DNA of 64,000 nt from Bacillus sp. Cs-700 (GTDB lineage Bacteria > Bacillota > Bacilli > Bacillales > Guptibacillaceae). The translations under genes were made by a program, and so were the position numbers. The notes below the pieces were generated by a model, which saw only the letters and a list, made by a program, of their open reading frames with translations, did no database searches and was not told the origin of the DNA. Below are positions 22,397-31,674 of this stretch, one piece after another; the first letter of the stretch is position 1; every line of letters starts with the position of its first letter. The stretch lies in assembly GCF_011082085.1 (NCBI RefSeq), contig NZ_CP041063.1, positions 3,396,001-3,460,000 of the forward strand, read 5' to 3'.

Positions 22397-23485
22397 ATGG
22401 AGCAGAATCGAAACGATCTTCTAATTTCACCATTCCTAATCATGTTTATTATTCATAGTAATCAAGTGGGAGTCGGAATATTAGGCTTTCCGAGGTATAT
22501 TGCGGCTTATACAGGAAATGATGCCTGGATTGTCGTGATTATAACGGGGATCATTTTCCATGTTTTTATATGGATGATGTACCGTGTTCTTAGTGATGGC
22601 TCGTTCGATATTATCGACCTTCATAATAAATGGTTTGGAAAGTGGATTGGCTCCGTATTTAATATTGCTCTCATGATGTACTTACTATTAGGTACGATTG
22701 TCATACTACGCACGTTTATAGAAGTGATTCAGGCTTGGATGTTTCCTGAGTTAGCGACATGGATCCCAGTAGCGATGTATCTTTTGTTAACGTATTACGT
22801 CCTAGCAGGAGGGTTTCGTACTGTCGCAGGTATTTGTTTTTTTGGTGTTTTAATTCCGATGTGGTTATTATTTACGGCAACGGCTCCAATTAAGTTTTCG
22901 ACATTTAGTAACTTACTGCCGATCATGGATCATTCGTTAAAAGAATTTGCTCTTGGAACAAGGCAAATGACGCTTAGTTTTGTAGGCATTGATATTTTAT
23001 TACTCGCATACCCCTTTTTAAAAAATCCGAAAAGCTCTCGGATATGGGCTCACATGGGCGTGCTATTAACAACTTTGATTTATACGATGGTGATGGTCGT
23101 TTCGTTGGCTTTTTATAGTGAGGGTCAACTTCAGCAGTCAATCTGGTCTACATTAATTGCATGGAAAGTGGTAGAGCTTCCCTTCGTTGAGCGCTTTGAG
23201 TACATCGGAATTACCTTCTGGTGTTTTGTTGTTTTTCCAAACATTTGTCTCACGATGTGGGGGGCCAGTCGTGTTGGTAAAAAAGTTCTTCATATAAAGC
23301 AGAAGTATTTTATTTTTATTCTTATTACATTTGTATTTATCGCATGTGTAATGGTTGTCAATCGTGATCAAGTTGACTATCTAAATACGCTAACCTCTAT
23401 AATAGGGACTTACGTGTATTACTTTTATATCCCATTTATTTTCCTATACAGTACGATTTGGAGAAGGGTGACAAGGCGAATATGA
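22397..23485 (+). CDS. gerKB: Spore germinant receptor B subunit (GerB/GerKB, APC-like permease)
   Basis: A 362-residue protein with about ten membrane segments. The N-terminus, LISPFLIMFIIHSNQVGVGILGFPRYIA, is typical of the endospore germination permease family, which is thought to bind the germinant. The ATG at 22397 is preferred to a GTG at 22388 because AGAGGG lies about 8 bases upstream. It follows gerKA by 12 bases and ends in an ATGA overlap with gerKC. Confidence 0.92.
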   Translation: MEQNRNDLLISPFLIMFIIHSNQVGVGILGFPRYIAAYTGNDAWIVVIITGIIFHVFIWMMYRVLSDGSFDIIDLHNKWFGKWIGSVFNIALMMYLLLGTIVILRTFIEVIQAWMFPELATWIPVAMYLLLTYYVLAGGFRTVAGICFFGVLIPMWLLFTATAPIKFSTFSNLLPIMDHSLKEFALGTRQMTLSFVGIDILLLAYPFLKNPKSSRIWAHMGVLLTTLIYTMVMVVSLAFYSEGQLQQSIWSTLIAWKVVELPFVERFEYIGITFWCFVVFPNICLTMWGASRVGKKVLHIKQKYFIFILITFVFIACVMVVNRDQVDYLNTLTSIIGTYVYYFYIPFIFLYSTIWRRVTRRI

Positions 23486-24546
23486 AATATGTGTGTAGCT
23501 TACTCCTATTCTGTTTTCTACTTACGGGGTGTGTGGCGGAAGAAATTATTGATGAAGTTCCCATTCTGTTTATTGTAGGGTACGACGAGGGCGAAGATGG
23601 AAAGTTAAAAGGAACGATCTCCCTACAAACGTTTGATCCCAATCAAGAGGTAGAAACGAGAGCTTTTGAAGCGGAAGCTTATACGAGTAAAGGGCTCCGG
23701 AATCAATTAAGCGGACTTCCTAAGCCAATTTCGATTGGAAAAATGGCTGTTTTGCTATTTAGTGAAGATATGGCGGAAGAAGGAATTATTGATATTCTAG
23801 ATAGTTTCTTGAGAGACCCTGCAGCAGGGCGATTGATTTATGTTGGGGTTGTAGAGGGAAGTGCAAGTGAATTAATAAAAAATGAATTTCAATACTTGCA
23901 AGGAATCGGTCCATTTTTACAGAATCTTATTAAGCAATCAGTTGAGTATGGGAATATGCCAGAAAATAATATTCATTTATTCGATTACAAATATTATGGT
24001 GATGGGATGGATCCAGTTACTCCTATTCTGAGGATGGAAGAAACTGAGGTTAAAATTAAAGGTCTTGCTTTATTTGATGATGATAAAATGGTAGGTAAGC
24101 TTAACCTAGATGAAATGTTCATATTTGCTTTGATTAATAAAAGTTTCAGCGCAGGATTATATGAATTAGAGCTTCCTGATGGCGAGTACGCAAACTTACA
24201 AAAAATAAAATCAAAGGTAAAATATAAAGTAGAAAACGGGAATACAGATCCTTCACTAAACATATCAGTTAAATTAAATGGCAATATAGTAGAATATACC
24301 GGTGAAAAGTTAACAAAGGAAAAGAAGACAGAAATCGCACAAACATTCGAAAAGAAAGTAGAAGCGCAGGGACTTGACATGATAGCTCAATTTCAAAAGT
24401 TAGGAATTGATCCTTTCTCCATCGGTGACCATGCCCGAAGTCAAACAAGAAACTTTGATTTTAAAAAATGGGATGAACGTTATCCTAATCTTCCTGTTAC
24501 GATTGATGTAAAAGTGAATATTGGAGAATCAGGTATCATTGACTAA
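23482..24546 (+). CDS. gerKC: Spore germinant receptor C subunit (Ger(x)C lipoprotein)
   Basis: A 354-residue lipoprotein. The signal peptide MKYVCSLLLFCFLLTGC ends in a clear lipobox cysteine. The Ger(x)C body includes DEVPILFIVGYDEG, GLPKPISIGKMAVLLFSEDMA and the C-terminal AQFQKLGIDPFSIGDHARS...FDFKKWDERYPNLPVTIDVKVNI block. The start overlaps the gerKB stop (ATGA), with AAGG upstream. The receptor's amino acid or sugar specificity cannot be read from sequence; the gerK symbol is used generically. Confidence 0.92.
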   Translation: MKYVCSLLLFCFLLTGCVAEEIIDEVPILFIVGYDEGEDGKLKGTISLQTFDPNQEVETRAFEAEAYTSKGLRNQLSGLPKPISIGKMAVLLFSEDMAEEGIIDILDSFLRDPAAGRLIYVGVVEGSASELIKNEFQYLQGIGPFLQNLIKQSVEYGNMPENNIHLFDYKYYGDGMDPVTPILRMEETEVKIKGLALFDDDKMVGKLNLDEMFIFALINKSFSAGLYELELPDGEYANLQKIKSKVKYKVENGNTDPSLNISVKLNGNIVEYTGEKLTKEKKTEIAQTFEKKVEAQGLDMIAQFQKLGIDPFSIGDHARSQTRNFDFKKWDERYPNLPVTIDVKVNIGESGIID

Positions 24547-24595
24547 GGAAGGGTGTGGAAGGCCCATGAGCAATTACACCAATTCGAGTGATAGC

Positions 24596-24640
24596 AAAAA
24601 CCGTTTTAAAAATCGAATCGATTTTTAAAACGGTTTTTTT
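24596..24640 (+). terminator. Terminator after the ger operon
   Basis: Long perfect stem AAAACCGTTTTAAAAATCG and its complement with a three-base loop and a T run. It lies 44 bases ahead of the hutH start. Confidence 0.92.
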
Positions 24641-24683
24641 CATGGACCTTTACTTAGATAATAAGGTAGAGGAGTGGGCGAAT

Positions 24684-26195
24684 ATGATACTTCTAGATGG
24701 AAATCGTTTATCACTTGCGCAATTAAGAGAACTTTTATATAACGGTGAACGAGCTGGTTGTTCACATAAAAGCTTACTGAGGGTAGATGAGAGTAGAGAA
24801 GCAGTGGAAACGATAGTGGCGAACGGCAAAACCGTGTATGGTATTACGACTGGATTTGGTAAGTTAAGCGATGTTCATATCTCTTCTTCAGATGTTGATC
24901 AGCTACAGTTAAATCTTATTTATTCGCATGCGTGCGGAGTAGGAGAACCGTTTCCTCCAATTGTCTCAAAAGCGATGCTATTGCTTCGTGCAAATGCTTT
25001 GCTAAAAGGCTTTTCTGGTATTAGACGTGAAGTCATTGAACGCCTGATTTTGTATGCGAATGAGGATATTCTTCCCGTCGTTCCCCAACAGGGTTCGCTT
25101 GGGGCTAGTGGTGATCTTGCTCCGTTAGCTCATCTCGCCTTGCCGTTATTAGGAGAAGGAGAAGTATTTTACATGGGAAAACGCGAAAAAGCGATCGTAC
25201 CGTTAAAGGAGAAAGGAATTCAACCAATACAGTTAACAGCAAAAGAAGGTCTCGCTTTGATTAATGGCACTCAGGCGATGACGGCTATGGGAGCTGTTAC
25301 TTATCTAGAAGCCGAAAAACTTGCCTATGAAGCTGATGGTATTTCAGCGCTAACATTAGAAGGATTACGAGCAATTACAGATGCTTTTGATGAAAGAATC
25401 CACTCGGCACGAGGATATCCTGAGCAAATGGATGTAGCAAGAAGGTTAAGAAAACTTTTAAAAGGTAGTCGACTAACGACTAAACAGGGTGAAGTTAGGG
25501 TACAAGACGCTTACTCTATTCGCTGTATCCCTCAAGTTCACGGTGCCTCCTGGCAGGCGCTGGGTTATGTGAAAGAAAAGCTCGAAATCGAGATGAATGC
25601 GGCAACAGATAACCCACTTATTTTTGATGGGGGAGCGAAAGTTCTATCTGGAGGCAATTTTCATGGTCAGCCAATTGCACTGGCAATGGACTTTCTTTCC
25701 ATTGCCATGGCTGAGTTTGGGAGTATCTCAGAACGACGCATCGAGCGGCTTGTTAATCCGCAATTAAATGATTTACCTGCATTTCTAAGTCCAGAGCCAG
25801 GGCTCCAATCAGGTGCTATGATCATGCAATATGCGGCTGCTTCCCTAGTCTCAGAGAATAAAACATTAGCACATCCTGCTTCAGTTGATTCGATCCCCTC
25901 CTCAGCTAATCAAGAGGATCATGTTAGTATGGGAACGATTGGAGCTCGTCATGCGTCGCAAATTACGACAAACGTTAGAAGGATTCTCGCGATTGAAGCC
26001 ATTTGCGCCATGCAGGGTATTGCATACAGAGGTGAAGACCAACTCTCTCCTGAAACGAAACGAATTTACCAGTCAGGTAGACAGATAGTAAAAAAAATTG
26101 AGTGTGATCGTATTTTTTCATATGATATTGAGCGTTTCACAGAGTGGTTGAAAGACGAGAATGAGATTACGAATATTGTGCTAGGATTAAAGTAG
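24684..26195 (+). CDS. hutH: Histidine ammonia-lyase
   Basis: A 503-residue enzyme that deaminates histidine to urocanate. The Ala-Ser-Gly triad that cyclises to the MIO cofactor is visible at residues 141-143 ([15 protein letters not shown]). The family motifs YGITTGFG and [15 protein letters not shown] are intact. A longer frame starting at 24588 runs through the upstream terminator; the ATG at 24684 has AGAGGAG 9 bases upstream. hutP, hutU, hutI and hutG, which accompany it in B. subtilis, are not in the window. Confidence 0.94.
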   Translation: MILLDGNRLSLAQLRELLYNGERAGCSHKSLLRVDESREAVETIVANGKTVYGITTGFGKLSDVHISSSDVDQLQLNLIYSHACGVGEPFPPIVSKAMLLLRANALLKGFSGIRREVIERLILYANEDILPVVPQQGSLGASGDLAPLAHLALPLLGEGEVFYMGKREKAIVPLKEKGIQPIQLTAKEGLALINGTQAMTAMGAVTYLEAEKLAYEADGISALTLEGLRAITDAFDERIHSARGYPEQMDVARRLRKLLKGSRLTTKQGEVRVQDAYSIRCIPQVHGASWQALGYVKEKLEIEMNAATDNPLIFDGGAKVLSGGNFHGQPIALAMDFLSIAMAEFGSISERRIERLVNPQLNDLPAFLSPEPGLQSGAMIMQYAAASLVSENKTLAHPASVDSIPSSANQEDHVSMGTIGARHASQITTNVRRILAIEAICAMQGIAYRGEDQLSPETKRIYQSGRQIVKKIECDRIFSYDIERFTEWLKDENEITNIVLGLK

Positions 26196-26267
26196 GTTTG
26201 AGTGAAATGAAATAAAGCAATAAGAATGATATAGTAGATGAAATAGATACAATCAGGGGGCCTTTCC

Positions 26268-26762
26268 ATGAATGAAAAAGAAATCGAAATTCTTGAGATT
26301 TTAGAAGAAAATGCGCGTATTCCAATGGATGTGCTAGCCGATATGGTTGAATTGTCGGTTGAAGAAGTAGAGAAAACAATCAAGAGACTTGAAGAGCAAA
26401 ACATTATTTTGAATTACTCGTCTGTCATCAACTGGGATAAGACATCTGGAGTAGATGGAGTTGCAGCTATGATTGATGTGAAAGTAACCCCAAAACGAGA
26501 CGTTGGCTTTGATGAAATCGCTGAACGAATTTATCGTTTTCCAGAAGTGAAAGCTGTTTACCTGATGTCAGGTGCGTTCGATTTATCTGTACAGATCGAA
26601 GGTAAAACAATGAAAGAAGTGGCCTTTTTTGTCTCAAATAAGCTATCCACGCTAGATTCAGTTCTTTCGACAACAACGCATTTTCTGCTAAAGAAATATA
26701 AACATGACGGTGTCATCTTTGAGCCCGAAAAGAAAGATAAGCGGATTGTGGTGTCGCCATGA
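26268..26762 (+). CDS. alaR: Lrp/AsnC-family regulator AlaR-like
   Basis: A 164-residue Lrp/AsnC regulator with an N-terminal helix-turn-helix (ILEENARIPMDVLADMVELSVEEVEKTIKRLEEQNII) and a C-terminal RAM ligand domain (GFDEIAERIYRFPEVKAVYLMSGAFDLSVQIEG). It overlaps the following aminotransferase as ATGA. This order matches yugG-yugH (alaR-alaT) of B. subtilis, where AlaR activates alaT. GGGGGCC lies upstream of the ATG. Confidence 0.85.
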   Translation: MNEKEIEILEILEENARIPMDVLADMVELSVEEVEKTIKRLEEQNIILNYSSVINWDKTSGVDGVAAMIDVKVTPKRDVGFDEIAERIYRFPEVKAVYLMSGAFDLSVQIEGKTMKEVAFFVSNKLSTLDSVLSTTTHFLLKKYKHDGVIFEPEKKDKRIVVSP

Positions 26763-27937
26763 AGCATGTTCAACAGCAATATGTGTCTAAAACCGCTTCG
26801 CAATTAAAACCATCAGGCATTCGAAAGTTCTTTGACCTTGCATCACAAATGGATAACGTTATTTCACTTGGTGTGGGTGAGCCTGACTTTGTGACACCGT
26901 GGAATGTATGTGAAGCTGGCTACGCTTCACTTGAAAGCGGTTATACGGCTTATACGGCAAATGCAGGGTTACTTGAGTTAAGAGAAGAAATTTCTTCGTA
27001 TTTGTCAGAGCAATTTTCACTAAATTATTCAGCTGAATCTCAAATCATTTTAACGGTAGGAGCCAGTCAGGCGATTGATTTGGCTTTTCGAGCGGTGATA
27101 GATCCAGGCGACGAAGTTATCATTGTCGAACCTGGCTTTGTCGCATATGCTCCAGCTGTCACGCTCGCAGGGGGTACGCCTGTTTCCTTAGAGACAAAGG
27201 CAGAAGATGAGTTTAAAATCACTCGTGAATCGCTTGAAAAGGTGATAACGAAGCGGACAAAAGCCATTCTTCTTTGTTTTCCAAGCAATCCAACAGGTGC
27301 AACGATGTCTGAAGCAGAACTGAAGAGCGTAACAGACATTATTGAAGAACATGATCTACTCGTATTATCGGATGAGATTTATGCGGAATTAACATACGAT
27401 GAAACGCACTACAGCATTGCACGTGTCAATGGAATGAGAGAGCGTACGATTCTAATTTCTGGTTTCTCAAAAGCATTTGCGATGACTGGGTGGAGACTAG
27501 GTTATGTGACCGGTCCTGAAGAGATCATTTCGGCTATGTTGAAGATTCATCAATACACGATGATGTGCGCGCCTACAATTGCACAGCATGGGGCACTTGA
27601 AGCGTTGAAAAGTGGGAGAGAAGATCTCGAGCGAATGAAGAAGAGCTACCGCCAGCGAAGGAATTTCCTCGTGAAATCATTTAATAATATCGGTCTTTCT
27701 TGTCATATGCCAGGTGGTGCATTCTATGCGTTCCCATCCATACAGGCAACTGGAATGACGTCTGATGAATTCGCTGAAAAGCTTTTAGAAGAAGAGCGGG
27801 TTGCCGTTGTTCCAGGGCACGTGTTTGGTGCCGGTGGCGAAGGATATGTTCGCTGTTCATACGCAACATCCATTGATTCTTTGCAGGAAGCGGTTAAGCG
27901 AATTGAACGTTTCATGAAACGTCGTCAACAAACATAA
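26759..27937 (+). CDS. alaT: Alanine-type PLP aminotransferase
   Basis: A 392-residue class I aminotransferase. The N-terminus contains SGIRKFFDLASQMDNVISLGVGEPDFVTP. Substrate-binding CFPSNPTG is at about 173-180, and the PLP lysine is about Lys238 in ISGFSKAFAMTGWRLGYV. The start overlaps the alaR stop by four bases. Context supports alanine synthesis from pyruvate and glutamate; other amino-group acceptors are possible. A strong terminator follows. Confidence 0.87.
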   Translation: MKHVQQQYVSKTASQLKPSGIRKFFDLASQMDNVISLGVGEPDFVTPWNVCEAGYASLESGYTAYTANAGLLELREEISSYLSEQFSLNYSAESQIILTVGASQAIDLAFRAVIDPGDEVIIVEPGFVAYAPAVTLAGGTPVSLETKAEDEFKITRESLEKVITKRTKAILLCFPSNPTGATMSEAELKSVTDIIEEHDLLVLSDEIYAELTYDETHYSIARVNGMRERTILISGFSKAFAMTGWRLGYVTGPEEIISAMLKIHQYTMMCAPTIAQHGALEALKSGREDLERMKKSYRQRRNFLVKSFNNIGLSCHMPGGAFYAFPSIQATGMTSDEFAEKLLEEERVAVVPGHVFGAGGEGYVRCSYATSIDSLQEAVKRIERFMKRRQQT

Positions 27938-27942
27938 TTGAG

Positions 27943-27970
27943 AACGCCGTCCATTACTTTGGACGGCGTT
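27943..27970. terminator. Convergent terminator after alaT
   Basis: AACGCCGTCC / GGACGGCGTT stem with an eight-base loop. It lies between alaT and the convergent small membrane protein gene; the T run on the plus side is short. Confidence 0.75.
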
Positions 27971-27975
27971 ATGTA

Positions 27976-28212
27976 TTAATAGGACGTTGGATCATCTTTA
28001 CTCATTGTGATACCAGAAGATGATTGTTTTGCCACCAGCTGACGCAGCAATTCATTTTGCTCCTGATCTGATGCGTTCTTTCGCTTCATAAAGCTCATGG
28101 TCTTAAAAATAAAGACAATCGTTAAAACAATAATAAATAAAAGAATGGCGACATAAAGAAAACCAAAAAGACCAAATAGCACACCAAAACCTTCCATTCC
28201 ACTCTCAGACAT
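27976..28212 (-). CDS. Small single-span membrane protein
   Basis: A 78-residue protein of unknown function. One long hydrophobic helix covers about residues 8-37 (VLFGLFGFLYVAILLFIIVL). A basic stretch, MKRKN, follows, then a polar tail with EQNELLRQLVAKQ that may be a short coiled coil. The ribosome binding site GGAGGTGA is excellent, so the gene is probably real. Confidence 0.75.
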   Translation of the reverse strand: MSESGMEGFGVLFGLFGFLYVAILLFIIVLTIVFIFKTMSFMKRKNASDQEQNELLRQLVAKQSSSGITMSKDDPTSY

Positions 28213-28336
28213 ACTCTCTCACCTCCATTTTATTTGTATATTTTACCACTTATTCAACTAAATGAAACCCCATTAAAAGGGGAGGCATACCACTCGCCTT
28301 TTCTTAACAGACGTGGTGTGATATTATTATCAAGTT

Positions 28337-28380
28337 GGAGAGTTCGTAATTCCCTCCTCTCGTAAAACAAAACTAGGGAC
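28337..28380 (+). promoter_or_regulatory. preQ1 riboswitch (class I type) for queDEC
   Basis: P1 is GAGAG (28338-28342) with CTCTC (28357-28361), enclosing a loop that starts TTC as in preQ1-I. The A-rich tail AAAACAAAACTAGGGA lets AGGGA (28375-28379) pair with TCCCT (28351-28355) in the loop, giving the H-type pseudoknot. It stands directly upstream of three preQ0/preQ1 biosynthesis genes, which supports the assignment. Confidence 0.85.
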
Positions 28381-28393
28381 CGTGAAAATGATA

Positions 28394-28424
28394 GCCCAGA
28401 TCTCTGAATGGAGTTGGGGTTTTT
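28394..28424 (+). terminator. preQ1 riboswitch terminator
   Basis: CCCAgatCTCT / GGAGtTGGG hairpin with five T residues, 15 bases after the aptamer and 40 bases before queD. It is the probable transcriptional expression platform. Confidence 0.75.
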
Positions 28425-28463
28425 CATGCGTCTCCCTTACTGAATAATGAAGGGGGCTTTTTT

Positions 28464-28940
28464 ATGTCTTTTATGATTCCAAAGAAGGTTGAAGTACTTG
28501 GAGAAGATATTCAGAAAAGCGAATTAAAATATCATCATAAACGGGTAGCCGTTACGAAGGAATTTACATTTGATGCCGCTCATCACCTGCATTGCTATGA
28601 TGGCAAGTGCAAAAGCATGCATGGGCATACGTATAAATTAGTGATCACGATCAGTGGATATGTTAATGACATTGGTATATCAGTTGATTTTGGTGAGATT
28701 AAAACATTATTTAAAGAAGTGATTGATTCGAAGTTAGATCACCGTTATTTGAATGACGTCCTTCCAAACATGAACACAACAGCTGAAAATATGATCGTCT
28801 GGATGTGGGAACAGTTGGATCAGGCCCTCACAGAACGCAAGATGAAAGATCTTGGTCAGCGCATCGAGGAACTGGTTCTTTACGAGACACCAACAAGCTA
28901 CGCAACGCTGAAGCGGGAATGGATGGAAGAAAATGAGTAA
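28464..28940 (+). CDS. queD: 6-carboxytetrahydropterin synthase
   Basis: A 158-residue enzyme that makes 6-carboxy-tetrahydropterin from dihydroneopterin triphosphate, an early step of queuosine precursor synthesis. Zinc ligands His41, His53 and His55 and the catalytic Cys49 are visible in AAHHLHCYDGKCKSMHGHTYK. It is the first gene of the riboswitch-controlled operon; its last bases overlap queE. AAGGGGG precedes the ATG. Confidence 0.93.
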   Translation: MSFMIPKKVEVLGEDIQKSELKYHHKRVAVTKEFTFDAAHHLHCYDGKCKSMHGHTYKLVITISGYVNDIGISVDFGEIKTLFKEVIDSKLDHRYLNDVLPNMNTTAENMIVWMWEQLDQALTERKMKDLGQRIEELVLYETPTSYATLKREWMEENE

Positions 28941-29661
28941 ATGGGATCTACCAGAACAATCCGAATACATGCAGTGGGAATTACCGATGGTTGAGGTGTT
29001 TGAGACAGTAGAAGGAGAGGGAACGCGAGCGGGTTTTCCAACCGTTTTTGTACGCGTCTTTCACTGTAACCTACGCTGTAGCTGGTGTGATACGCCGTAT
29101 AGCTATGCTCCGGATAAAGCAGAATACACAGGATCTATTGCCTCGATTATTGATCAAATTAAGCAATATAAGAGTCGTCATATTTGTTTTACAGGAGGAG
29201 AACCACTGATCCATCGTGAAAAATCGATGGCGCTACTTCAAGCAATGGTGGATTTACCGCATATTGAAGATATACACATTGAAACGAACGGAGCGATTGA
29301 TCTCACTCCTTATGAAGCCGTTCGAAGAGACGATAAAGCTTGGCAAGAAAAAGTTCGATTTGTGATGGACTATAAGCTTCCTGATTCTGGTGAACAGCAT
29401 CGGATGCTCCATGAGAACTTTACCCTTCTTGATACGCAGGATGAAATCAAATTCGTGATTGGTTCTGATGAAGATTTTACTGTCGCTAGTGAGGTTGTTG
29501 CAGAAAATCATCAAAAAGGTCAGGTCTTGTATAGTCCAGTTTGGGAAACGATGCCGCCACATAAGCTCGTTGATAAAATTCTAGAAGCCGGATTGAGTCA
29601 AGTGAAGTTAAGCATGCAGCTTCATAAGATTATTTGGGATCCGAATCGAAGAGGTGTGTAA
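28933..29661 (+). CDS. queE: 7-carboxy-7-deazaguanine synthase (radical SAM)
   Basis: A 242-residue radical SAM enzyme that rearranges carboxy-tetrahydropterin to 7-carboxy-7-deazaguanine. The iron-sulfur ligands are Cys45, Cys49 and Cys52 in HCNLRCSWCDTPYSY (CX3CX2C). The SAM-binding GGE motif is in CFTGGEPL. VEVFETVEGEGTRAGFP is the substrate-binding N-terminus. The start overlaps queD by eight bases. Confidence 0.94.
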   Translation: MSKWDLPEQSEYMQWELPMVEVFETVEGEGTRAGFPTVFVRVFHCNLRCSWCDTPYSYAPDKAEYTGSIASIIDQIKQYKSRHICFTGGEPLIHREKSMALLQAMVDLPHIEDIHIETNGAIDLTPYEAVRRDDKAWQEKVRFVMDYKLPDSGEQHRMLHENFTLLDTQDEIKFVIGSDEDFTVASEVVAENHQKGQVLYSPVWETMPPHKLVDKILEAGLSQVKLSMQLHKIIWDPNRRGV

Positions 29662-29662
29662 C

Positions 29663-30337
29663 ATGAGTAAGAAAGCAGTGATCGTTTTAAGCGGTGGTTT
29701 AGACAGCACAACATGTATGGGAATGGCAAAGGAAAAAGGGTATGAGCTTTACCCGATTACGTTTCACTATGGTCAAAAGCATAACCGCGAAGTTGAGCAG
29801 GCCAAAAAAGTAGCGGACTATTACAATGCACCTGATCACCGCATTGTGAACATTAGCTTCCTCAATCAAATCGGGGGCAGTGCTCTTACAGATGATTCAA
29901 TTGATGTACCGACAGATATGGATGAAGATGAGATCCCCGTAACTTACGTGCCTGCACGTAACATGATCTTTCTTTCCCTTGCATCTGCTTACGCAGAAGT
30001 AATTGGTGCAGAAGCGATCTATATCGGCGTATCGGCCGTTGACTACAGTGGTTATCCTGATTGTCGACCTGAGTTCATAGATAGCATGAATGAAACGGTT
30101 AATTTAGCTACAAAAGCAGGTGCAACAGGTAGTGAGATGAAGATTGAGACACCGCTAATTAACTTGACGAAAGCTGATACGGTTAGCGAAGGGCTAAGAT
30201 TGAACGTTCCTTATGAACTTACAACATCATGCTACAATGGTGAAGAAGAAGCGTGCGGCGAGTGCGATAGCTGCCGTTTACGTTTGAAAGGCTTTGAAGA
30301 GGCTGGAGCGGTTGATCCAATTCCATATAAAGTTTAA
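29663..30337 (+). CDS. queC: 7-cyano-7-deazaguanine synthase
   Basis: A 224-residue enzyme that converts carboxy-deazaguanine to preQ0 with ammonia and ATP. The PP-loop SGGLDST lies at residues 10-16. Four C-terminal cysteines (TSCYNGEEEACGECDSC) bind zinc. The ATG at 29663 with AAGAGG upstream is preferred to a GTG at 29654. queF (preQ0 reductase), common in this operon, does not follow here. Confidence 0.94.
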   Translation: MSKKAVIVLSGGLDSTTCMGMAKEKGYELYPITFHYGQKHNREVEQAKKVADYYNAPDHRIVNISFLNQIGGSALTDDSIDVPTDMDEDEIPVTYVPARNMIFLSLASAYAEVIGAEAIYIGVSAVDYSGYPDCRPEFIDSMNETVNLATKAGATGSEMKIETPLINLTKADTVSEGLRLNVPYELTTSCYNGEEEACGECDSCRLRLKGFEEAGAVDPIPYKV

Positions 30338-30347
30338 TTCATAGTAG

Positions 30348-30386
30348 AAAAGCTGCCTGTCGGGTGATCCCGACAGGCAGCTTTTT
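30348..30386 (+). terminator. Terminator of the que operon
   Basis: AAAGCTGCCTGTCGGG and its complement with a four-base loop, followed by T residues. Confidence 0.95.
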
Positions 30387-30472
30387 GGAGTTTGGCCAAT
30401 ATACACATCATTTAGCCAAATAGCTTCTTTTCGGAGGCTTGATTCGACAAATAGCGCAGGTGACAGGCACCA

Positions 30473-31558
30473 TTACTCCGGCATTTCACCACTATAAACA
30501 GAGGAGGGGCGAATAATTCGGTTATTTTCATTTTGCTCATAGACGTGAGCAATCCAGCCAGCGGTTCTTGCGGCTGTAAACGTAGGCGTAAATAGTTCTG
30601 TAGGAAGCTCAATGGCTCTTAAGATAGCTGCGGCATAGTATTCAACATTCGCATAAAGTTTTCGATCAGGTTTGTACTCCTGTAAAAGGCGTACAGCAGT
30701 TTCTTCAACTTCGTGTGCTAATTGAAACTCTTCATCATCATAAAAGTCTGAGGTGATTTCGCTTAAAGCGGCAGCACGGGGGTCTCGGGTTTTATAGACG
30801 CGATGACCAAAGCCCATAAGCTTCTCGCGATTTTCAAGCTTATGTCGTAATACTTTTTCAACGTCTCCATCTCGCTTAATTTCGTCTAACAAATCAATTA
30901 CACCAGTGGGTGCCCCGCCATGAAGTGGTCCTTTCATAGCACCAATAGCTCCTGTAATAGCTGATGCTAGGTCACTTTCAGTTGAAGCAATCACGCGTGC
31001 TGTAAATGTAGACGCATTTAGACCATGCTCCATTGTTAATATAAAATATGCTGATAATGCTTTCACATGATTGTCCTGAGGTTGCTTACCTGTGAGCATG
31101 TATAAATAATTCCCTACATGAGAGAGTGATAAGTCTGGTTCGATAATCGGTAATCCTTTTTGAGTTCGATAGCGATAAGCAATGATTGTTGGAACAATAC
31201 TCAGTAGTTGGATGCCCTGCTCTTGCGTCGCAGGAAACTGAAACGATTGATTACCGATGGAAGACAACACGGTTCGAACAACACTCATCATTTCCGTGTT
31301 GTTTGGCAAACGATTGATAATTTCTTTATGACTCGCCGATAAAACTCTTGCTTCACCAAGTGATGAAGTAAAAGCATTTAGTTGCTTAGCATCAGGAATC
31401 ACGCCATTCCATAGAAAATAGGCGGCTTCTTCAAATGACTTTTCTTTTGCAATGCGTTTGGCCCATTCTCCTCGATAGACGAGCCATCCATTCTCTCCGT
31501 CCACAAGGCTGATCTTGGAATCAGCTGCAACGATTCCTTCTAAACCTGCATGAATCAT
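30473..31558 (-). CDS. citA: Citrate synthase, CitA type
   Basis: A 361-residue citrate synthase condensing acetyl-CoA with oxaloacetate; a methylcitrate synthase cannot be excluded. Conserved segments are LTMEHGLNAST, MKGPLHGGAPTGVIDLL and LMGFGHRVYKTRDPRA. The gene is divergent from a LysR-type regulator, as citA is from citR in B. subtilis, which favours the minor synthase CitA. GGAG lies 8 bases ahead of the ATG. Confidence 0.88.
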   Translation of the reverse strand: MIHAGLEGIVAADSKISLVDGENGWLVYRGEWAKRIAKEKSFEEAAYFLWNGVIPDAKQLNAFTSSLGEARVLSASHKEIINRLPNNTEMMSVVRTVLSSIGNQSFQFPATQEQGIQLLSIVPTIIAYRYRTQKGLPIIEPDLSLSHVGNYLYMLTGKQPQDNHVKALSAYFILTMEHGLNASTFTARVIASTESDLASAITGAIGAMKGPLHGGAPTGVIDLLDEIKRDGDVEKVLRHKLENREKLMGFGHRVYKTRDPRAAALSEITSDFYDDEEFQLAHEVEETAVRLLQEYKPDRKLYANVEYYAAAILRAIELPTELFTPTFTAARTAGWIAHVYEQNENNRIIRPSSVYSGEMPE

Positions 31559-31626
31559 ATGCTCAACTCCATTCTGTTCGTCTTGTTTTTAGTCTATCGT
31601 TTCGTTATGATTATGACTAATAAATT

Positions 31627-31643
31627 ATTAACTTATAATTAAT
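31627..31643. promoter_or_regulatory. Candidate LysR-type operator between citA and citR
   Basis: Perfect inverted repeat ATTAA-N7-TTAAT containing a T-N11-A core, in the 116-base divergent promoter region and 32 bases upstream of the citR start codon. This position fits autorepression plus control of citA. Confidence 0.45.
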
Positions 31644-31674
31644 AGCGATTCGTAATCAATAGGAGTGCAATAAG

